From Halodesulfovibrio aestuarii (lineage in GTDB: Bacteria; Desulfobacterota; Desulfovibrionia; Desulfovibrionales; Desulfovibrionaceae): a DNA stretch of 64,000 nucleotides. Under the pieces are notes generated by a model. That model was not told the DNA's origin. It ran no database searches and was given only the letters and a program-made list of their open reading frames with translations. The stretch is taken from NCBI RefSeq assembly GCF_050571805.1, contig NZ_CP192219.1; one strand, 5' to 3'. The position numbers and the translations under genes are program-made. This document shows positions 8,233-16,914 of the stretch, in pieces (position 1 is the stretch's first letter; each line of letters starts with the position of its first letter).

Positions 8233-8269
8233 AAAGCCAGAGTTCTCTGAAGAGAACTCTGGCTTTTTT
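8233..8269 (+). terminator. Rho-independent terminator
   Basis: A perfect 15-base-pair stem (AAAGCCAGAGTTCTC with its complement), four-base loop, and T run. It terminates the gene at 7666. Confidence 0.92.
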
Positions 8270-8395
8270 GGTTAACCTACTGTGGAATAGGATAGAGTGT
8301 GACTACTGGCCTTTTATACTGTGGCAAAAGTGAATCAATAGGTGTGGTTGTTCATAGCTGAAGGGAAAGAGTAAGGGATGGCCTCGGATGGAATA

Positions 8396-9172
8396 TTAGT
8401 CCGGCAACGGAATTTTAAGAATTTTTTCCCATAGCTTGTGATGCTTAAGAAATCTGGCAGGGCATATAGTGTCACTGTTTGTGGGAAGGTCTTCTAGCAA
8501 GTTTTGATACTTTTCAGGATTGCTTCCGTAGATGAGGCAATTGATTTCCTGAACGCGGCGAATGTCGCCTTGAATGTTTAGTGTAGATTCTGGCTCCGTT
8601 GCAAGTAATTGAAAAGCCTTTGCCGCGCTGGCTGCGATTTTAGCTCCATCTTCGTACACGCTGATAAGAAGGATTGCCGAAAGAGTATCAACGGCGTCTT
8701 CTTCCATACTTTCTGTAATACCCGTTGGCTGAGAATAAATTATTGCATGCCCTAATTCATGATATATAGCGTGGTGCAGTGTATTTAAAGCAGATGTTGC
8801 AGGATCTTTTTGGGCGACGTATTTTTTTTCAGCAAAGAGATTTTTGGTGTTGCTGAAGAATTCATATGGAATTTGAATTTCCAACTTGCCGTTCTGCAGT
8901 ACAGCAAAATGGGGTCCGAGTTGGGTGCCGAACCGTAACGTCACATCTTCAGCAAGTAGATTCCAGTCTTCAACTATCTGTGCAACTTCTTCTGCAACTT
9001 CTGATTGATGAATAGTGCGTGCTGCCGCCACGTCTTCCGGTTCGGGAAGATCATATACTATGCGCAATCTGCCTTTGGCAGTGGCGGTGTCTGGAGTGAG
9101 CAAAGCACATGCGGCAAGAGTAAACAAGAGGGCTGCAATAGTGCGAAGCATGCAAAAATAATACATACGCAT
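8396..9172 (-). CDS. Putative secreted zinc metallopeptidase (DUF4344-like)
   Basis: A 258-residue exported protein. The N-terminus carries a hydrophobic signal segment (TIAALLFTLAACALL) ending TATAKG, a plausible signal peptidase site. Around residue 138 is YHELGHA, the HExxH zinc site of gluzincin/metzincin-type peptidases, and a downstream ESMEEDAVD could supply the third ligand. This pattern and size fit the DUF4344 putative metallopeptidase family. Start codon choice is uncertain (9172, 9166 or 9151); none has a clear ribosome site. Monocistronic, substrate unknown. Confidence 0.75.
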   Translation of the reverse strand: MRMYYFCMLRTIAALLFTLAACALLTPDTATAKGRLRIVYDLPEPEDVAAARTIHQSEVAEEVAQIVEDWNLLAEDVTLRFGTQLGPHFAVLQNGKLEIQIPYEFFSNTKNLFAEKKYVAQKDPATSALNTLHHAIYHELGHAIIYSQPTGITESMEEDAVDTLSAILLISVYEDGAKIAASAAKAFQLLATEPESTLNIQGDIRRVQEINCLIYGSNPEKYQNLLEDLPTNSDTICPARFLKHHKLWEKILKIPLPD

Positions 9173-9501
9173 ACTAGCACTGTACCGTTACTCTTTATGG
9201 ATATCAATTTCTATTAACTTCAGTCGTTACAAACAATTATAGTGTATGGTTGTTCTTCTTTACAGGGACGTCAACGGGGGGGGATGTCACTATGGCTAAT
9301 CAGGTAGTTTATAGCCCTGATCAAGCACGTGACGTGTATTGTCTCCGCTAAGGTTAGTCGAGAGCATGGTCTCTCTCGGTGGGAAGAGCAGAGTTCTCCA
9401 TGTTGGAGGCATTTTGATAAAAAAGATAACTCAACTAGCTGAAAAAAAGAAAGGGTGGAGCCAGAAGCTCCACCCTTTCTTTTTTGTAATATACGTAGCA
9501 G
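9173..9501. other. Intergenic region with several small hairpins
   Basis: No gene is seen. On the + strand there are ATCAGG/CCTGAT (about 9299-9324), CGAGAG/CTCTCG (about 9359-9381) and CTCCA/TGGAG (about 9397-9409), followed by the bidirectional terminator at 9442-9485. This could be a small RNA, but no clear promoter was found. Confidence 0.3.
9442..9485. terminator. metK: Bidirectional terminator, metK 3' end
   Basis: A 13-base-pair stem GAAAGGGTGGAGC with its complement and a CAGAA loop, flanked by seven A and six T. It ends metK on the minus strand and could end a + strand transcript. Confidence 0.9.
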
Positions 9502-10674
9502 CTAGATTTTCGCAGCAGTGCGAAGTGCGTCAACTGCGTCTGTTGCTTCCCAACGGAATTCAGGAAGCTCACGACCGAAGTGACCGTAGCATGCAGATTT
9601 TTTGTAGATAGGACGCTTGAGGTCAAGAGTTTTGCTGATGCCGTAAGGGCGCAGGTCAAATACTTCTTTAACTGCTTTCGTAAGAATTTCATCCGGAATT
9701 TCAGAAGTCCCGAAAGAAGTAGCAAGAACGGATACAGGTTCGGCAACGCCGATAACGTATGCAATCTGAACTTCACAGGTAGGTGCGAGGCCAGCAGCAA
9801 CAACGTTTTTAGCAATGTAACGCCCCATGTAGGCAGCAGAACGGTCAACTTTGGACGGGTCTTTTCCGGAGAATGCACCGCCACCGTGGTGACCCATGCC
9901 GCCGTATGTGTCCTGAATGATTTTACGGCCGGTAAGACCGCAGTCTCCCATAGGACCGCCGATTACAAAACGACCAGTGGTATTGATGAAGATACGGGTA
10001 GCACTGTCGATGAGGTCTTCAGGAAGAGTCTTTTTGATAACCTCTTCGCGGATGCCGTCAACGATGTCGTCCTGAGATACGCCGTCTTTATGCTGGGAAG
10101 AAATAACGACAGTATCGATGCGGGTTGGTTTGCCGTCGACGTATTCAAAGGAAACTTCTGTTTTTCCGTCAGGGCGGAGGAAGTCGAGATCGTTATTTTT
10201 ACGGGCAGCGGTGAGGCGTTCGGAAAGTTTATGAGACCAGTAAATAGGAGCTGGCATAAGGGTAGGAGTTTCGTTACATGCGTAACCGAACATCATGCCC
10301 TGATCGCCTGCGCCCTGATCTTCAGGGGCAGTCTGATCAACACCCTGTGCGATGTCTGGGGATTGTTTATCAATAGAGGAGAGTACTGCACAAGTGTCTG
10401 CATCAAAGCCCATGTCAGAGCTTGTGTAGCCGATTTCACGAATAGTGTCGCGAACTACAGTTGGGAAGTCAGCGTAGCCAGTGGTGCTGATTTCGCCGGC
10501 GATGACAGCCATCCCTGTTGTAACCAGAGTTTCACAAGCAACACGACATTCTGGGTCCTGAGCCATGATGGTGTCAAGAATCGCATCAGAAATCGCGTCA
10601 GCAACTTTATCTGGGTGGCCTTCAGTAACAGACTCAGAGGTAAAGTAATATTTACCCTTGTTGTTGATCATCAT
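9502..10674 (-). CDS. metK: S-adenosylmethionine synthetase
   Basis: A 390-residue methionine adenosyltransferase making SAM from ATP and methionine. Family signatures are seen throughout: FTSESVTEGHPDKVADA at the N-terminus, GAGDQGMMFGYA near residue 120, and GGGAFSGKDPSKVDRS (the P-loop-like phosphate site) near residue 265. Length is typical. An AGGAG site lies 7-8 bases upstream. It is the last gene of a probable panC-DUF502-metK operon. No SAM riboswitch precedes it. Confidence 0.98.
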   Translation of the reverse strand: MMINNKGKYYFTSESVTEGHPDKVADAISDAILDTIMAQDPECRVACETLVTTGMAVIAGEISTTGYADFPTVVRDTIREIGYTSSDMGFDADTCAVLSSIDKQSPDIAQGVDQTAPEDQGAGDQGMMFGYACNETPTLMPAPIYWSHKLSERLTAARKNNDLDFLRPDGKTEVSFEYVDGKPTRIDTVVISSQHKDGVSQDDIVDGIREEVIKKTLPEDLIDSATRIFINTTGRFVIGGPMGDCGLTGRKIIQDTYGGMGHHGGGAFSGKDPSKVDRSAAYMGRYIAKNVVAAGLAPTCEVQIAYVIGVAEPVSVLATSFGTSEIPDEILTKAVKEVFDLRPYGISKTLDLKRPIYKKSACYGHFGRELPEFRWEATDAVDALRTAAKI

Positions 10675-10687
10675 TATGGAAGCTCCT

Positions 10688-11377
10688 CTAATCAGATGAT
10701 GTGGTTGTGATTGATTTTTTTCTAGGTCTCAGTTCTGGAGATTCAGGATTAAGAATGCCGCCTGAAATGAGAATTTTGAAGGCATCTTCGACGGAAATAT
10801 CAAGCTTGATAGTGTCCTCTTGTGGAACCATCAAGTAAAAACCGGAAGTAGGGTTTGGTGTTGTGGGAACAAAAACGTTCAGCACTTCTTCTTCCGTTTT
10901 TCGTTGAATTTCGCCAACGGCGATACCTGTAACAAACGCCAATGCGTACAGCCTGTGGCGTGGGTATTCAATAAGAACAACTTGTTTAAACTCTTTTGCA
11001 GGACTTTTAAAGACGCTAATGAAAAGTTGATTCGTGGCAGAATAAAACCGGTTTATCCCCGGTAGCTTAAGAATTATTTTTTCAATTGTACGTGCTATTA
11101 TTTTACCTACATAGTTGCGAACCAATAAGCCGGTGAAAACTAAGATGATAAAAACAAGTATGATGCCTGTTCCGGTTTCGGGAATTCCTAAGTATTCAAG
11201 AACTCTCATGGAGTCCGGTATCCATTTCCATGCGCTATCTGCCCATTTAAGGAGGGTGCGCAGGATGAAGACTGTTACAACAATGGGCGCTAGAAAAAGA
11301 AAACCGGCAATAAGGTTAACACGTAAAAAGTATTTTATGTGCTGCCAAAGTGTCCTTTTTCTCGGCGTTGCTGTCAT
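10688..11377 (-). CDS. DUF502 family membrane protein
   Basis: A 229-residue inner-membrane protein with two helices (about residues 20-42 and 70-92) and a soluble C-terminal domain containing VVLIEYPRHRLYALAFVTG and FVPTTPNPTSGF, both hallmarks of DUF502. ATG 11377 follows GGAG; the longer in-frame reading would run into panC. Function is unknown across the family; plant homologs (LCV) are described as membrane proteins. It sits 11 bases after panC and 13 before metK, so it is co-transcribed with both. Confidence 0.9.
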   Translation of the reverse strand: MTATPRKRTLWQHIKYFLRVNLIAGFLFLAPIVVTVFILRTLLKWADSAWKWIPDSMRVLEYLGIPETGTGIILVFIILVFTGLLVRNYVGKIIARTIEKIILKLPGINRFYSATNQLFISVFKSPAKEFKQVVLIEYPRHRLYALAFVTGIAVGEIQRKTEEEVLNVFVPTTPNPTSGFYLMVPQEDTIKLDISVEDAFKILISGGILNPESPELRPRKKSITTTSSD

Positions 11378-11388
11378 GCTTTCTCCGT

Positions 11389-12237
11389 TTACAGGTAGAA
11401 TGGCCAGTTGTCTAACAGTCTTGCTTTTCCAACGAACACGGCAACTGCACAACGTGCTTTGTCGGTGATTGTTGTGACCGGTTCAATAGAATCCGGATCA
11501 ATAAATTCGAGATAATCTTCTTTGCCCAGTGGCAGATGCTTTTCCCAGTATTCGCGAATAACAGCTTTCAGCTGTTTAACATCGCGTTCCCCTTGTCTGA
11601 ACGCTTCTGCACCAGCCCGTATGCCAGCATTAATATGCTTAGCTTGTGCGCGTTCCTCCTTGGTGAGGTAAGCGTTTCGAGAGCTCATTGCAAGTCCGTC
11701 ATCTTCACGAATAAGTGGACCGTTTATAATAGTGGTCGGAAGGTTCAGGTCTTGAGTCAGGCGTCGGATAATTGCAAGTTGCTGCCAGTCCTTTTCACCG
11801 AAAACAGCGTATTCTGGCAGGGTTAGTATCAGAAGTTTGGTTACAACGGTTGATACGCCCCTGAAATGTGTAGGACGGCTAATAGCGCACAGTCCTTTAG
11901 CAAGCTGCGGTACCTCAACCCATGTAGCGTGGTCTTCGGCATACATGCTTCCCGGTTCTGGAATAAAAAGAATATTTGCGCCTAGTGAGCGTGCTATATT
12001 TGCATCGCTATCGTGGTCAGCCGGATAGGCGTCAAGGTCTTCGTTTGCACCGAACTGGGTCGGGTTTACAAAAAGACTGACAACAAGTTTGTCCGACTTT
12101 TCACGGGCAATGCGCATGAGGTTTTTGTGCCCTTCATGAAAGTAGCCCATAGTAGGTACAAGGCCAACCTTCAGGCCTTCGCAGCGCCATTGAAGACATA
12201 TTTTCTGTAATTCAGCAGGTGATGTAACTATTTGCAT
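11389..12237 (-). CDS. panC: Pantothenate synthetase
   Basis: A 282-residue cytidylyltransferase-superfamily enzyme that condenses pantoate and beta-alanine with ATP to give pantothenate. Visible motifs are VPTMGYFHEGHKNL (the HxGH nucleotide site), VSLFVNPTQFG, FGEKDWQQL and the LAMSSRN loop (KMSKS equivalent). Two positions differ from the usual form (YLHEGH to YFHEGH, KDYQQ to KDWQQ) but the catalytic residues remain. First gene of the run to DUF502 and metK. No panB or panD is nearby. Confidence 0.97.
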   Translation of the reverse strand: MQIVTSPAELQKICLQWRCEGLKVGLVPTMGYFHEGHKNLMRIAREKSDKLVVSLFVNPTQFGANEDLDAYPADHDSDANIARSLGANILFIPEPGSMYAEDHATWVEVPQLAKGLCAISRPTHFRGVSTVVTKLLILTLPEYAVFGEKDWQQLAIIRRLTQDLNLPTTIINGPLIREDDGLAMSSRNAYLTKEERAQAKHINAGIRAGAEAFRQGERDVKQLKAVIREYWEKHLPLGKEDYLEFIDPDSIEPVTTITDKARCAVAVFVGKARLLDNWPFYL

Positions 12238-12411
12238 ATCAATTTATCCAGATATATTTGAAGACGTAATATACGTATAAAAGTAACTTGTCTAGTTAAA
12301 AAAGGATGAATGAGGGTTATAGTTATTGGTGGAGTGATCCTCTTGCTAGCGCAACTTGTTTATGTCACATCTGTAGTTCTGAAAGATTTTTAGAGAGGGG
12401 GGGGAGGTTTG

Positions 12412-13011
12412 ATGGAAGCATTGTTTCAAGGCAAACTCGATAATTTTTGTGCGTTATATGCAGTGCTTAATGCGATGCAGCGAACTCATGGTATTAATCA
12501 CTGGGAAGCGCGTAAGTTGTTTCATGCAGGTCTGCTGAGTTTTTCACGGGATGCTGAAAGTTGGGAAAATATCGTCTGCAACCGCACCGACTACATTGCA
12601 GAGGTTCAGTCCTTTATTAACTTGATACGCAGTGAAGGTACGTCAATACACTATACACAACCTTTTCCAGATGGGAAGGCCAGTATTGCTGATGTACTCA
12701 AGGTTGTTAAGGCGTGGAGTCCTGTCGAACAAGGTAAAGGAACAAGCCTTTATGAAAAGGCCGGAGGGAAAGGGGTAGTGTTGCAATTCAAACGTTTTTT
12801 ACCGTTTCGTGGTGCGCCACTTATTACCCACTGGACTGCAGTAAAAGAATTTGTTGGAAGCGAAATTCGGTTCATTGATTCCAGCTTAGAGAAAAATGCA
12901 ACATATGCACTTCCGCAAAATGGCTTTTGTACTCGAGAGGATGAGTTGAAGCAAAGTCAGCTGTTTATGGTTAACCCTGCGACCATTTTTTTATTGGAAG
13001 CAAGGGATTAG
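12412..13011 (+). CDS. Papain-like cysteine peptidase-fold protein, unknown
   Basis: A 199-residue soluble protein. ATG 12412 follows a GGGAGG site. The N-terminus FQGKLDNFCALYAVLNA puts a cysteine at the start of a helix right after a Gln/Asn segment, as in papain-fold peptidases. Later, ITHWTAVKEF supplies a candidate catalytic histidine and FIDSS a candidate Asp. Order and spacing (Cys near 13, His near 143, Asp near 158) fit a C39- or transglutaminase-like core. No export signal. I cannot name a family; a peptidase, deamidase or inactive fold member are all possible. Monocistronic with its own terminator. Confidence 0.6.
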   Translation: MEALFQGKLDNFCALYAVLNAMQRTHGINHWEARKLFHAGLLSFSRDAESWENIVCNRTDYIAEVQSFINLIRSEGTSIHYTQPFPDGKASIADVLKVVKAWSPVEQGKGTSLYEKAGGKGVVLQFKRFLPFRGAPLITHWTAVKEFVGSEIRFIDSSLEKNATYALPQNGFCTREDELKQSQLFMVNPATIFLLEARD

Positions 13012-13060
13012 ACTTGACCGTTGCGGCAAAGACCGGTTGTGAGAGATACATGAGCTTTTT

Positions 13061-13091
13061 CCAGTATGAATTAGATACTGGTTATTTTTTT
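13061..13091 (+). terminator. Rho-independent terminator
   Basis: CCAGTAT/ATACTGG stem with a 7-base loop, then TTATTTTTTT. It lies 50 bases after the papain-like gene. Confidence 0.8.
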
Positions 13092-13323
13092 CATTGGTAT
13101 GTTAGTAATTGAAATATTTCATTTTCAAAAGATCAATACTTGTGCTACGGGTGTTACTCTTGGCATGACGCAAATTTTGGGTTGTCGCCTCGATGTTTAG
13201 ACAAATGTTAAAGCGTAGATGCGTTATCGGCGGTTACGCTATACATAGGTAGAATGCAGTAGTCTGCACATTTCTATCGTTGGTTTGGAGAAGGGGTGGC
13301 CCTGTAGGTTTACTCCTTTTGTT

Positions 13324-13353
13324 GATGCGTACGCGCATTCGTTTTTTATTTTT
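13324..13353 (+). promoter_or_regulatory. Attenuator-like hairpin in the leader of the RRM gene
   Basis: ATGCG at 13325-13329 pairs with CGCAT at 13334-13338 around a TACG tetraloop, extended by a G-T pair, followed by TCGTTTTTTATTTTTT. This terminator-like element lies directly before the TTGGAG ribosome site at 13353-13358. It could cause premature termination that is relieved in the cold or by the RNA-binding protein itself; both are inference. Confidence 0.4.
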
Positions 13354-13365
13354 TGGAGTTTTTTT

Positions 13366-13629
13366 GTGTCTAAGAACATTTATGTTGGCAACCTTGCCTG
13401 GTCTGTTGGTGATGATGATTTGCGTGATCTTTTTCAAGAATACGGTGAAGTTATTTCTGCACGTGTGATTGAAGATCGTGAAACCGGCCGCTCCCGTGGT
13501 TTTGGTTTTGTTGAAATGGAAGATAATGGCGCTCTTGAAGCAATTGATGCTCTCAATGGCAGCGTACATGATGGACGTAACCTCAAGGTTAACGAAGCTC
13601 GCCCGCGTGAACGTCGTCCTCGCTACTAA
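13366..13629 (+). CDS. RRM-domain RNA-binding protein
   Basis: An 87-residue single RNA-recognition-motif protein of the bacterial Rbp type. RNP2 is IYVGNLAW at residues 5-12 and RNP1 is RGFGFVEM near residue 45, with the aromatic residues that stack on RNA present. The tail RPRERRPRY is short and basic. The start is GTG 13366, 7 bases after TTGGAG; a longer ATG reading enters an unrelated leader. Such proteins are often cold-induced. It is monocistronic, with an attenuator-like hairpin before it and a strong terminator after it. Confidence 0.93.
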   Translation: MSKNIYVGNLAWSVGDDDLRDLFQEYGEVISARVIEDRETGRSRGFGFVEMEDNGALEAIDALNGSVHDGRNLKVNEARPRERRPRY

Positions 13630-13644
13630 GCTATCGTAAAAGTG

Positions 13645-13673
13645 AAAGCCCACCATCGGTGGGCTTTTTTTTT
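13645..13673 (+). terminator. Rho-independent terminator after the RRM gene
   Basis: AAGCCCACC/GGTGGGCTT stem, ATC loop, and a long T run. It lies between convergent genes. Confidence 0.92.
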
Positions 13674-13678
13674 ATGCA

Positions 13679-14449
13679 TTATTTTGAAGGTGAGTAATAC
13701 AACATATCTTTATTGTAGATCTCTGTTGCTTCACCAGAACTTACAATCTCTTCCATGGCTTTTCTAAAATCATCAACAAATTGCTGCGGAACTGCATTGT
13801 TAAATAAGAATCCGTTAGGTACTTGTTTGACAATTTCGAGAACGCGCAGATCTGATGGGGTGCCACCAATGAGATGATAGTTGTATAGGATGTTTGAAAT
13901 GCCACCGGCAATGAGTGGGGCACGTCCCTTGAAAAATTTGTGAACATTGTTGGGAAAGCTTGAAGCGAATTCAAAATTCTTTTCTGTATAACCGAGTTTG
14001 CGCAATAACGGCAGAATACTTGAAGCCTTTTCAACACAAATGCGGGCATGTTTAACTTTTGATGGTGTATCGAAGAGCTTTTTATTTTTTTTATGTGTAA
14101 TTATCGCTACCGTAACAGCTGTTGGTGTAGTGACATATCGGTATTGTTTCCGTTGTGCTGTGATACCGACCGGGAAAAGGCAAGTGGGAACGTTAGAGTC
14201 AAAATCTTTAACGGAACGAGGCCAGGGCTGGATCTTTATAGTATGTTCTGGAAGTTCCATCTTTTCCCAGATACGTTTTATTAAGTCAGCATTATACCCT
14301 CGTAACGTACCGTTATGAGTGTATGCAAGCGGCGGGATATGTTCTGTAATAAAAAGCACAGGTCTACTGTATGCAGAGACGGGTAGAATAGAAAAAAAGA
14401 GATGGCATATGAACGTAAATTTTATAAGAATGCGAAATCGTAGCTGCAT
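13679..14449 (-). CDS. Periplasmic solute-binding protein, family 3 type
   Basis: A 256-residue exported protein. The signal peptide covers about residues 1-28 (LIKFTFICHLFFSILPVSAYS). The mature part matches the bacterial extracellular solute-binding family 3 (PF00497): LFITEHIPPLAYTHNGTLRGYNADL at the front, PWPRSVKDF, and RICVEKASSILPLLRKLGY in lobe 2. No ABC permease or ATPase lies nearby, so it is an orphan. It may feed a distant transporter or act as a sensor. It converges on the RRM gene. Confidence 0.8.
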   Translation of the reverse strand: MQLRFRILIKFTFICHLFFSILPVSAYSRPVLFITEHIPPLAYTHNGTLRGYNADLIKRIWEKMELPEHTIKIQPWPRSVKDFDSNVPTCLFPVGITAQRKQYRYVTTPTAVTVAIITHKKNKKLFDTPSKVKHARICVEKASSILPLLRKLGYTEKNFEFASSFPNNVHKFFKGRAPLIAGGISNILYNYHLIGGTPSDLRVLEIVKQVPNGFLFNNAVPQQFVDDFRKAMEEIVSSGEATEIYNKDMLYYSPSK

Positions 14450-14570
14450 AAAATGCCCCGTAGTGTATATGCTGAACGATATTTTTGTGTGGTGAAGCTA
14501 ATTTTTAATGTTATAATTTCATAATACTTTTTGCAATACATTATCGCAGCGCATATTTTTGGAGGAAGTC

Positions 14571-15182
14571 ATGAGTCGGATTTTTACTGCACAGAATTTT
14601 CCATTTATTCTTGCCGTAGTTTTTATTTTTTTCTTTGGTATAATGGGCATCGCGCCTGTATCAAGAGAAGTGTGGGTAGCTGAGGTTATCCCTGTTGCCG
14701 GAATTTTTCTTTTGCTTTGTATCACCTTTCCGCTTTTTAGATTTTCAAACATTTCGTACGGCCTAATGGCGGTCTGGTTGTTTTGGCATACCATTGGTGG
14801 GCATTACACCTTTGCAGGTGTTCCTTTTGAGTGGGTGACAGATTTATTGGGGTTTGAACGTAATCATTTTGATAGGATAGGGCATTTTGCTGTTGGGTTT
14901 TATGCGTATCCGATTGCAGAACTGTTTGTTCGGAGAAAGTTGGCCGGTCCAATTGTGACAACTCTTTTTGCCTTATTCAGCATTATGTCCGTTGCGGCGG
15001 CGTATGAGATTGTGGAATGGCAATATGCCGTAATTGAGGGGGGCAAGTCCGGTCTTGAATTCTTAGGCAGTCAGGGTGACGTCTGGGATGCTCAAAAGGA
15101 TATGCTCGCAGATACGCTTGGAGCATTAGCGACACTGATTCTTTTTTGGGTGTTCGGAAAACGGTGGGGTAGTCGGGGGTAA
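14571..15182 (+). CDS. DUF2238 (YjdF-like) inner-membrane protein
   Basis: A 203-residue integral membrane protein with about six helices. The signature DUF2238 segments are HTIGGHYTFAGVPF, the DRIGHFAVGF stretch, YEIVEWQ and the C-terminal GDVWDAQKDMLADTLGA, which carries conserved polar residues. E. coli YjdF belongs to this family; the role is unknown. ATG 14571 lies after GGAGGA. Monocistronic, followed by a bidirectional terminator shared with the permease gene. Confidence 0.88.
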   Translation: MSRIFTAQNFPFILAVVFIFFFGIMGIAPVSREVWVAEVIPVAGIFLLLCITFPLFRFSNISYGLMAVWLFWHTIGGHYTFAGVPFEWVTDLLGFERNHFDRIGHFAVGFYAYPIAELFVRRKLAGPIVTTLFALFSIMSVAAAYEIVEWQYAVIEGGKSGLEFLGSQGDVWDAQKDMLADTLGALATLILFWVFGKRWGSRG

Positions 15183-15267
15183 TTTTTATAGGGAGACATG
15201 GTTGCATTTTGAGAACATAGGCATTTGGGGCTGGGGGATGTCGGTTAAGCAGCTTTGTCTTTAATGC

Positions 15268-15307
15268 AAAAAAAAGCGTCATGGAAAACTCCATGACGCT
15301 TTTTTTG
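15268..15307. terminator. Bidirectional terminator between convergent genes
   Basis: AAGCGTCATGGA and its complement form the stem around AAAC, with A and T runs on both sides. Confidence 0.92.
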
Positions 15308-15329
15308 TATTTTTTGATGTGTTGCGTCT

Positions 15330-16553
15330 CTAAATAACAATGTTAAATAAGAAGCCCACAAGCAGGATGCCGGAAGCAACAATAGCTACATAAATAGAGA
15401 TGAGCTTTATGCTGAGCACTTTTCTAAGAATAACCATTTCAGGAAGACTGAGCGCCACAACGGACATCATAAAAGCTAACGCGGTACCCAGCGCCGCACC
15501 TTTACCCAGCAATGCAGAAACAATCGGGATGATACCTGCAGCGCTGGCATACATTGGTACACCAATGGCGACTGCAGCAGGAACACTCCACCATGCGTCT
15601 TTGCCCATGATGGAAGCCATGGCACCTTCTGGAACATAACCGTGGATACCTGCTCCAACTGCGATACCAATAACAATGTACAGCCATGTTTTGCTCAGAA
15701 TATCTACAACAGAATCCCATGCGAAATCTAAGCGGTGAGCAAAGCTTGGGTATACCGGGGACTTGTTGCTACCGTCATCACGAATTTGGCGAACCCATGG
15801 TTCCAGCAAGTTCTCCAGCTTCATTTTTCCGAGTACCCATCCCGCAATAACTGCGATGGTAACGCCAGTGACAAGGTATAAGGCTGCAACTTTGAATCCG
15901 AATAAACCGTACAGTAAAACCAGTGCAATTTCGTTCACCATCGGCGCTGCAATAAGGAATGAGAATGTCACGCCAAGCGGAATGCCTGCTGCAACAAACC
16001 CTAAAAAGAGCGGTACCGCAGAGCAGGAACAGAAAGGTGTGACAATACCTACACATGCCGCAATAACATTGCCAAGAGACTCTTTTCCGCTAAGGTATTT
16101 GCGGCTGCGTTCCGGTGTAATCCATGTGCGAAGAATACCTACTGCGAAAACTACCAGGCTTAGTAACAGCAGAATTTTTGGAGTATCATATAAGAAGAAC
16201 CGGATTGATTCTGAGAGATGGCTGCCAGCAGTAACGCCGGGAACCATACCTGTAAGGGCGTCCGCAATGCTTGGTAACTGGGAGTAGAGTAACCCCCATC
16301 CTATCAGGACAACTGTTCCGACAATACCGTAGAAGGAAAGTGAAAAACGTGCTTTTTTATCCTGTACGGGAGCGGAACCGCAAGCGCATGGTGATGCAAA
16401 TGGGTTTATTGGCACTTCGTTTTCCTTTTGGGGAGTACCGAATGCTTTGGCTGCGAACTCTCCGCTGTTATCTGGAGTTTGGCCAGATGTGGAGCAGCAG
16501 CATTTTTCTTCTTTTTGTTTTGGTGGGGTGAATTCCAGTGGTTTCATAGTCAT
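15330..16553 (-). CDS. Permease of the DUF318/ArsP family
   Basis: A 407-residue membrane protein with about eight to ten helices. The membrane part begins near residue 72. It includes VTPFCSCSAVPLFLGF, the CxC loop typical of ArsP/YraQ permeases, and a second repeat with VAIGVPMYASAAGIIPI. Its N-terminal 65 residues are soluble and cysteine-rich (KCCCSTS, SPCACGS), a possible metalloid-binding tail. ArsP exports trivalent organoarsenicals in characterised species. The gene lies 7 bases after an ArsR-type repressor, which supports a metal or metalloid response. The exact substrate is inferred. Confidence 0.85.
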   Translation of the reverse strand: MTMKPLEFTPPKQKEEKCCCSTSGQTPDNSGEFAAKAFGTPQKENEVPINPFASPCACGSAPVQDKKARFSLSFYGIVGTVVLIGWGLLYSQLPSIADALTGMVPGVTAGSHLSESIRFFLYDTPKILLLLSLVVFAVGILRTWITPERSRKYLSGKESLGNVIAACVGIVTPFCSCSAVPLFLGFVAAGIPLGVTFSFLIAAPMVNEIALVLLYGLFGFKVAALYLVTGVTIAVIAGWVLGKMKLENLLEPWVRQIRDDGSNKSPVYPSFAHRLDFAWDSVVDILSKTWLYIVIGIAVGAGIHGYVPEGAMASIMGKDAWWSVPAAVAIGVPMYASAAGIIPIVSALLGKGAALGTALAFMMSVVALSLPEMVILRKVLSIKLISIYVAIVASGILLVGFLFNIVI

Positions 16554-16560
16554 GCCCTCG

Positions 16561-16902
16561 TTAAAGAATGGTTGTTGCCTTTTTCAAGGTCTGTAAATTT
16601 TCCTGTAATGCCATAAATTCGTCGTCTGTTTTTACAGCTTGCTGCAGCAACTCTAAAAACGTTGAAATATAAATGTCAGTGCTGTCTGTTGCGAGGCGAT
16701 AATGCGTCCATCCGCCAGCCTTGCGCCCGATGGTCAATCCGGCATCGGTGCACTGTTTTAAATGACGCGAAACTGTAGGTTGTGCCACGCCCACAACTCT
16801 CGCAATGTTGCATACGCAAACTTCTCCATCGAGCAGTAACCCAAGTATACGAACTCGTGTGGGATCAGATAGTGCCTTTGTAATTCTAATGAAGTTATCC
16901 AT
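16561..16902 (-). CDS. arsR: ArsR-family metal-responsive repressor
   Basis: A 113-residue winged-helix repressor. KALSDPTRVRILGLL opens the domain and VAQPTVSRHLKQC is the recognition helix. GEVCVCNIA is the ArsR-type cysteine pair (ELCVCDL in arsenic sensors) on the metal-sensing helix. ATG 16902 has AGGAG 5 bases upstream; the nine-codon longer reading covers the operator. It precedes the ArsP-like permease and an 8-base inverted repeat sits just upstream, consistent with autoregulation and derepression by As(III) or a similar metal. Confidence 0.92.
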   Translation of the reverse strand: MDNFIRITKALSDPTRVRILGLLLDGEVCVCNIARVVGVAQPTVSRHLKQCTDAGLTIGRKAGGWTHYRLATDSTDIYISTFLELLQQAVKTDDEFMALQENLQTLKKATTIL

Positions 16903-16914
16903 GTATTCTCCTGA

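Noticed and set aside
13160..13185. Sigma-54 promoter (TTGGCATG...)
   Set aside because: The -24 half resembles TGGCAC but the -12 TTGC is missing at the right spacing.
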